From assembly GCF_001577835.2 (NCBI RefSeq), contig NC_029532.1, positions 7,272,606-7,336,605 of the forward strand: 64,000 nucleotides of DNA, given 5' to 3'. The position numbers and the translations under genes are program-made. The notes under the pieces are model-generated. The model saw only the letters and a program-made list of their open reading frames with translations. It did not search any database and had not been told where the DNA came from. Positions within the stretch are counted from its first letter, which is position 1. Each line of letters begins with the position of its first letter. This document shows positions 8,928 to 64,000 of this stretch, piece after piece. The DNA is from Coturnix japonica. Taxonomy: Eukaryota > Chordata > Aves > Galliformes > Phasianidae.

Positions 8928-11900
8928 GTAGGTGGGGTCGCGCTGCCGGCCGGGCTCCCGCGCCCCCTCCCTCGGGCCGCTCCACCGCCGCCGGCCCTCG
9001 CCCCCTCCCCGGTACCGGGCCGCGCGCGGTGCCGCCCCGCGGTTCCTCGCCTCCCGCCGGTGGGAGAGCAGCGGAGGCCTCCTGCGGCCCGCCCTCTCCT
9101 CCGCTTCTGCCGCTGCGGTGTTTCCATCCCCCGCGTGCGCTGTCCCGGAGCGGAGCCCACCCGCCGGGCGCTGCCCACAGCCGGGCCCGGGCCGGGGGAG
9201 GCCGCGTCTCTCCCCGCTCCCCGCGCTGTTCCGGGGCCGCTCCGTGCGTCCGTCGTCCCCGATCCGCGGCGTTTGGCGGGTCCCGATCCGCGGCGCTCCG
9301 TGCTCTCCGTGCTCTCCGGAGCCCCTTTCTGCCCCGTGTGCCGCAGCGGCGGCGTTTCGTTCGGGTTTTCCCTTCCTATTGGCAAGTACGTGCCGGAGCC
9401 CGGCGGGGCAGCGCCGAGGGCCGCGTCGGGTTGGGGCGAATCGAAGTGTAAATAAACGGACCGGCTGCAGTCGGGTTAAAAATCCGTTTTGACAGTGATG
9501 GAGCGGGAGTGGAACGGGTGGAAATACCGTGTGTGGGTTTCCTCTGCGCGGTTCTGCTCGGGAGGAGAGAGCGACGGGAGAGAAGTTTGGGAGAGAAAGG
9601 AGGAATTGCATTTATTGCTAAGACACAAACTGGGCACCGAGTAATGCACGGCTGTGATGCTGCGTGCAGCTGGGGCTGTGATCCCCAACAACTGCTGCTG
9701 GGTTTGTTAAGTGTTGGTGCGATTGGTGATGTTCTTGTCTACTTTGTTTTAAAATAACGCCTGGCAGCAGCGGGCACATCACAAACACTGTGCTTTTACT
9801 TCTGAAGGCTGCTACTGAGTGTAGAAAGGTCAAGGACCTGAGCAGACTTCGTTCTGTGTACACAGAAAGCACGTTAACAAATGGAGCCTGGCATTGGGCT
9901 TTCCTTCCCTTTCCAGCACCGAGGGCGGGCAGCTTTTAGCTGCATGTGTTGCATGCGACTTGTGTTTTTTCTTCACTTCTCACAGCATGTTCTTAAAGTG
10001 CCGTGTGTGACTGGTGAGTGAAGCGCTGTGTTCACATCGGTTGTGATGAGTGGGTTGCAGAGGGTCATGGAGCGTTGCCTTTTGGCTGGGTGCCCCTGCC
10101 CTGTGCTCTGCCTGCCTGTCCCAGCAGGGTGTGCATAGGGCACTCCTGGGCAGCTCCCCACACACCGCTCTGGGCTGGGCTGCCCGAGGCAGCAGCTGTG
10201 TTTCTTCTCTGTGCCGCCTTTCCCAGGGCCTGCACTTTGTTTCTGGAACTGGAGGATCTGCTCGGTACAGGAGCCTAGAGTTCTCTCATCTGAGTTCAAA
10301 TTAAGGGTAAAAGCAAAATTATGACTCAGCTAAGGAGTGTTAACAAACATTGCATTAGCTGAACCCCTGTGTGTTGTTTGATTCCTGGTTTTGCATGAAA
10401 TGGGCAATGATTCCCCTGCAGTCTGAGCTTCTCTGTGCCCACGGGGCAGTGGGGCTGGATGTGAGGCAGTGCTACCTCCTGGTCGTGTCCTTCTCTTGAG
10501 CTTTGTGGGAACCTCTGTGGCTGTCCGAGGCCTTTAAAATGCTCAGAAGGTGTAGCATTGTAGTTGCTACTTGTATATCATTTGCTCCCTTTAGTCATCC
10601 AGAGTCTTTATTTTCACATGCAGTATTTCAATGGTTTTATTGCTTCGTTCTGAGTGCAAACTGCTTCTCATTGCCTTTGAGAATGTTCTGCACGGGGAAG
10701 GCGAGGCTGTAGCAGTTTCCTTGAAGGAGTGGTGGGTGAAGATCAAACATAGGGTTATGCAGGCAGAGCATGTGATACGTGAGAAGAAGAAGGCTGCTGC
10801 TGATTGATCTTCCTTGCATGTTGTTTTTCCCACAGCTGCAGTAGAACACTGCTGCAGGTATGTGCTCAGGAGAATTCAAACCACAGCTCCTTTCCCACAT
10901 GTCTGTCAGCGTGGCACCAGTTTTGTTCTTACAATTTCTTGCTCTGCTCAGACAGAAAATCTGGGCAGCTGCCTGTCACACAGTGCTGTGCTTTAGCACT
11001 TGCCAGGCTTTTTTTTTTTCAGGACTCTCTGTGTATAAAGCAATACATGTGCATTATTTGAAAGCGAGGGGGAAAAATACCAGAGGTGTCAAAGCCTGTA
11101 AAGAGCCAGCGATTCTAAAGAATGATGCCTATTTGTTACAGACCAGCTTTGGGCAGTCCTTCATAAAGCTTCTGAACTCCGCTATAAATTCCACCTTTTA
11201 CCCTGACTGAGTTGCAGATAATGGAATCCAGGGAAGGAGAACAACTGCTCACGTTGGGCTGTGGTTGTTGTTGAGTTCTGTTACAGCAGAGAAATAGAAC
11301 CAGAAATGATGTTACTTTCAGTGATGAATTCATATGGAGTCAGTCTGCTCAGTGTCCTGCTGCTTCCTGCATTTAGTGATTTTTAGCATTGTATGTAGTG
11401 GGTGTTTATTATTTTTAGGGGTAGTGGTTATAGGTTTCTCCTGCATGCCAAGCTTTTTAACTTTGTTTAAGTTAATTTTGTTTTCAGTAATTTAAGACAC
11501 GTTGCTGTATCGTTCCTCTGTATCTGGTGCATCCCTCAGCCACGCTGTGCTTTGTGCAATTGCTGTAGGAACTGCTTCAGAAGTGTAAAAGCTGAAAGGG
11601 TTCTGAATGAGAAAAGATCACCTTTTCTCTCTAGCTTTGCACAGTTGTTCTCATGCTTATTCTCACTTTTGCTCTGAAAACCCCATTATTTTTGTTTTTA
11701 AGTTGAGTTTACCTCCAAATTCAATGTTACTTCTGGTGCTGACGTGAGTGTAACAGCTGCTCTAAGCAGCTGGAGAAGTTCACAACTGAAACCTTGTTTT
11801 CTTTTGCTTTCTTTCTGGCATGTTGAGATACCGTGGCCATTTGAAATACTGCCAACCAGGCGGTCTTTGCAAGTGGTGTGAAGCAGCCCTGGTTGTGTGT

Positions 11901-14857
11901 GATTTGCTTCCCTTGTTGCAGCATCTCGAGGTTTTATTTGGGCCTTGCTGAGAGCAACACAAAATGGAAAGATTTATTTTTTATGTACTGTTTGCTTTAA
12001 TCTCATTTAATTTTATTCTGACTGTACTACAGAGAAAGTTTTGCTTGCGAGTTGCAGGTCATGTGCCAAACTCTTGGGAAAGGGTAGGAAGGCAAAGGGG
12101 CATAGTGGGGGCGGGCTGGTGATTGGACTTGATGGCCCGAGAGGTCTGTGTTGTGCCCAGGCATCAGCCTCCCATAGTGGTGTACAGACTCCTTCAGGCA
12201 AATGCATTACTGAGGTGTAGTTCTGTGTCAGGGACAAAACTATGTGAAAGCTCATGTTTTATTTGTGTTGAAACAAAGTGGTCTCTTTCCTTGCAAGGGC
12301 TGAGATATTGGCTTCTTCAGAGAAACCTTGAAACTCGAGGTCAGCCCTTGGCTGGGGATCCTTTCTCCCTATTCCTCATGCTGCAAGAACAGACACTTTG
12401 GTCCTTGGGATGGCTGCTGGTGGTTGATGTGCTGTCCCTGCTGCTGGTGTTCTCTCCTTCTGATTTCAGAGGAGGTATGAGCATGCTGCACGTCATTGCT
12501 CTGCTGGGCTTTGATGTGCACCCTTCTGCACCAGCGTGTGCTGTAATGAACTCAGAGCTTTCTGCTGTGGGTTTTGCATTTGAGTTTTGAATTCAGGTAA
12601 AGCAATCTGTGAGGCAGTCTGCCTTAAAGTGATACGAAGCAGCAGGGGAAATAAAGTGCATGGGAAGCAAAGTTAGGGGGTATGGAAATTCTGGCCAAGT
12701 TCAGACGATGTTTTAGTGTTTTTAGTATTTTAGGGCAGTGCTTTTGCAACTGGACTATTTGGGCGTTAATCCCAACCTCTGTTGCTGGTTCCAGAGGTAT
12801 TGGGCAATGTGGTGCATCAGTAATAAACAAAAGCTTCTTGCAGCAGTCTTCTGCGTTGTCCCCTTTCCTGTGCTTTCTTATCTTGTGCAATGTCAGTAAG
12901 AGTTTTGCTCAATGTAAACTTGGCGAAATTGGGCTAATTGGGACCTTCTGCTGTTGCAGTTCTTGGTTGTGAAACTGCAGCAGGGGTTGGGCTGAACCAG
13001 TGGTGCCCCTGTGCTGAGCGTGTGCTGTTTGCAGCATGCTGCCACAAGGAGTGTACAAAAGCACAGCACAACTTTCCTGTAATTGAAGTTAATGCTGGTG
13101 AAGGGTGTTGGATTGAAAGTATTTGGAAATAGATGAAATTAACCCTTCAAGACAGTCACGCTATGGCAAAATACATTGCTGAATTCTGCCTTGCCTGGGT
13201 GATCTTTGCAGCTTGATGTGATCAAAGGCAGCTCTTCTACTTGTGCTGCCTTTGTGTGGCAGATGAGTTTGCACCGTTCGAATGAAAACAGTGCAGCTGA
13301 GGGGATGAGCAAATGTTTGAAGCTTACTTATATTGTGTTTCAAAACCTTTAATTTCAGTTATTTTCACAGATTTATTTACAGATTCTCTGTAGATGATGC
13401 AGAAAGGAACTGGATTAGAAATTAGACAGTGCCAACTTTAAAAATGAGAGCTGTGCCCCACCATGAAGGTATCTGCACCTTGTGTCAGATGGCTACGTGC
13501 AGTGGTGGAACTTTCTAACTGCCTACATTCCTCAGGCAGTAATTGTCACTAGAAGTCAGAGCATCTCACCAAAAAGGTTGTGTAAATATCATACACACTT
13601 TTGAACATGAAAGCCAGTAATCACAGATATACGTTAATGAACAACCTGCATCCATTATTCATCGTACATACCACTTCTGTTGTCCAGTGTAAGGTGTTTC
13701 AGGGCCGTGAAGGGACTCAGACTGATCAGGTTAAAAATAACCCAGAAAAAAAAAAGTGTTGTCGTCCTGGCAGATGTTCAAGTCATGTTGGTGGCTGTGG
13801 AGGGGGAGAAGGGTATTGATAGAAATAAAAGCAGGCTTTGCTATTTTCAGATGCTTTGTTCTTGGTTCAGAGAGGAATTTGATGAGCTGTGCTGGACATA
13901 CCAACTCACAGCGTTTGGCTGCTCTGCTGCTCCCGGGTTGGGACTGTGCTCCTTCAAACGGAAGGCAGAGCTTGGGTAGAAAAGGTGCTTGGGTTTGGGT
14001 GTGCTTGGGATTATGTAAAGACCCAAGCTGTTGTGATAAGGGTGTGATTGGATTTCTGGGAAATTTGATCAGCCATTTTTATCGCAACAGTCTGTTTCGA
14101 GCCATTGATTCTGAGAATCTGTGTTGCAGAGTTCAAGGTGTGCAGCTGAACTTCACCTTTTGTTCCTTTCTTCAAGTATCTCTCTGTGCCAGTTCTAGCT
14201 TTTTAAAATCCTCTTTTGGCTCTGATTCTCAGTACTGATCCAGCCCACGCTGTTCTTCCTGCTTCTTGGAATCTTTTCTTTTATTGTTCCTTACAGTACA
14301 GAAGATTCAGCATAGGCTTGCGGAGCACTAAATGTCCCACGGTTCTAGAGCATCTTTAGTACAAAATATCAAGGGTTTGATCTAGCTCTTAACTGGGAGC
14401 TGGGAATGTGGCTGCAGTGTGCTCTGATAGTTACTGAAATTGTGTTTTTTTTGTGTGTGTGTGAGCATAGATGAAGGGAGATGGAATATCTGAAGAAAGG
14501 AAGTGGGCTGTATAGTTCTGGCCTTAAAATGAGTCCCTTGTCACCACATGTAGCAGATGCTCCAAGGGCCCATTTTGTCCTTTGTGTAGAGCAGTGTGTG
14601 ATACAATCATGAAATACTGCAAAATGATGCGTTTACTTCCCATTTGTGAGCTGTGGAAGCCAGTGATCTAATAGTGGTGTGCTTCTTAGCAAGTCAAAGG
14701 GCCATTAGTGTACACTGTCAGAAGAGTTGTGTCTTGGTTATGCTGTCAGATGTGTTATGTTTCTTTTTTTTAACTAGTCAGCAGGTTTCTGAAGAGAAAC
14801 AATTGAGCATTTTAGCATGAAGTTTATATAAGTATTTTTATGATTTTTGTTTTTCAG
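8928..14857 (+). other. RABGAP1: RABGAP1 intron 1 (5' UTR intron), about 5.9 kb
   Basis: Runs from the candidate exon 1 donor to a clear acceptor (tttttgtttttcAG, 14856-14857). The first 550 bp are the tail of the CpG island. The rest is T-rich unique sequence with chance ORFs of up to 155 codons and no domain. A CR1-like trace lies at about 12117. Confidence 0.6.
12117..12152 (+). repeat. Possible degenerate CR1 LINE 3' fragment
   Basis: The sequence includes ATTGGACTTGATGGCCCGAG followed by AGGTCTGTGT. It resembles the CR1 3' UTR core (TTGGACTxGATGATCxxxGAGGTC) but has lost the terminal octamer repeats. It is short and diverged, so an old copy or a chance match. Confidence 0.35.
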
Positions 14858-14884
14858 GAGTTTATAAAATATTTAATCTCATTC

Positions 14885-14909
14885 ATGAGTCGAACTTCCT
14901 TTTTAAGTC

Positions 14910-14917
<8 letters not shown>
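14885..14917 (+). promoter_or_regulatory. RABGAP1: 10-codon upstream ORF overlapping the RABGAP1 start codon
   Basis: In the 52-nt 5' UTR part of the first coding exon, an upstream ATG at 14885 (weak context, T at -3) opens a 10-codon frame that ends at TGA 14915-14917, five bases past the main ATG at 14910 and out of frame with it. Overlapping uORFs can lower main-frame initiation; the weak uATG and strong main ATG (G at -3 and +4) suggest leaky scanning. Confidence 0.6.

Positions 14918-64000
<49,083 letters not shown>

Larger units (their letters stand above)
8040..9480. promoter_or_regulatory. Large CpG island, probable divergent promoter of ZBTB26 (left) and RABGAP1 (right)
   Basis: GC content and CpG density rise sharply near 8040, peak between about 8400 and 9350, and fall by about 9480. 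ZBTB26 runs left from here and RABGAP1 right, and no other island lies within either gene's 5' reach. The core at 8780-8870 holds two direct ETS/GABPA-type sites and a CACGTG E-box. No TATA box is evident, as usual for housekeeping genes. Long GC-rich ORFs on both strands reflect composition, not coding. Confidence 0.75.

Noticed and set aside
8379-9455. 358-codon plus-strand frame and overlapping frames on both strands in the ZBTB26/RABGAP1 island
   Set aside because: All frames are low-complexity Pro/Arg/Ala/Gly and overlap one another; this is CpG-island composition.
12123-12590. 155-codon frame in RABGAP1 intron 1
   Set aside because: No recognisable family; it overlaps a CR1-like trace and lacks any supporting signals.

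Overview
This is a stretch of vertebrate nuclear DNA, most likely from a bird. It holds the conserved ZBTB6 - ZBTB26 - RABGAP1 (with nested GPR21) neighbourhood. The host group is inferred from three things: multi-exon genes with GT-AG introns whose proteins are nearly identical to their mammalian counterparts, compact introns with very little interspersed repeat, and the few repeat traces being CR1-like 3' tails, the dominant LINE of birds and other sauropsids. In chicken this block would be expected on chromosome 17 (recalled, not checked). Species-level identity cannot be decided from the sequence.

Layout. 1-984 (minus): the first 328 codons of ZBTB6, cut by the window edge just after zinc finger 1. 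About 985-1480: its CpG-island promoter. 1481-5314: AT-rich sequence that probably holds the ZBTB26 3' UTR. 5315-6631 (minus): the complete single-exon coding region of ZBTB26. 6642-8436: its probable 5' intron. About 8040-9480: a large CpG island that looks like a divergent promoter, for ZBTB26 to the left and RABGAP1 to the right. 14910-61635 (plus): twenty coding exons of RABGAP1, giving codons 1-876. All exon junctions keep frame and all introns between them are GT-AG. The C-terminal coiled-coil end lies beyond 64000. The 19.9-kb intron between coding exons 12 and 13 holds a second CpG island (about 38100-38900) and the complete intronless receptor gene GPR21 (39186-40232, plus) with a poly(A) signal at 40440.

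Function. ZBTB6 and ZBTB26 are tandem BTB/C2H2 transcription factors that look like diverged sisters. RABGAP1 is a Rab GTPase-activating protein with a PTB domain, a DUF3694 region, a TBC catalytic domain (arginine finger R612 and glutamine finger Q649 both present) and a coiled coil. GPR21 is an orphan class A GPCR. No RNA gene, CRISPR array, complete mobile element or retrovirus-like element was recognised.

The points most worth following are the internal CpG island, which could start GPR21 or a short RABGAP1 transcript lacking the PTB domain; the chain of upstream ORFs before GPR21 and the overlapping uORF at the RABGAP1 start; the shared ZBTB26/RABGAP1 promoter with paired ETS sites; an odd element at about 22045-22330; and several sharp tandem repeats. 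I see no clearly new biological system.
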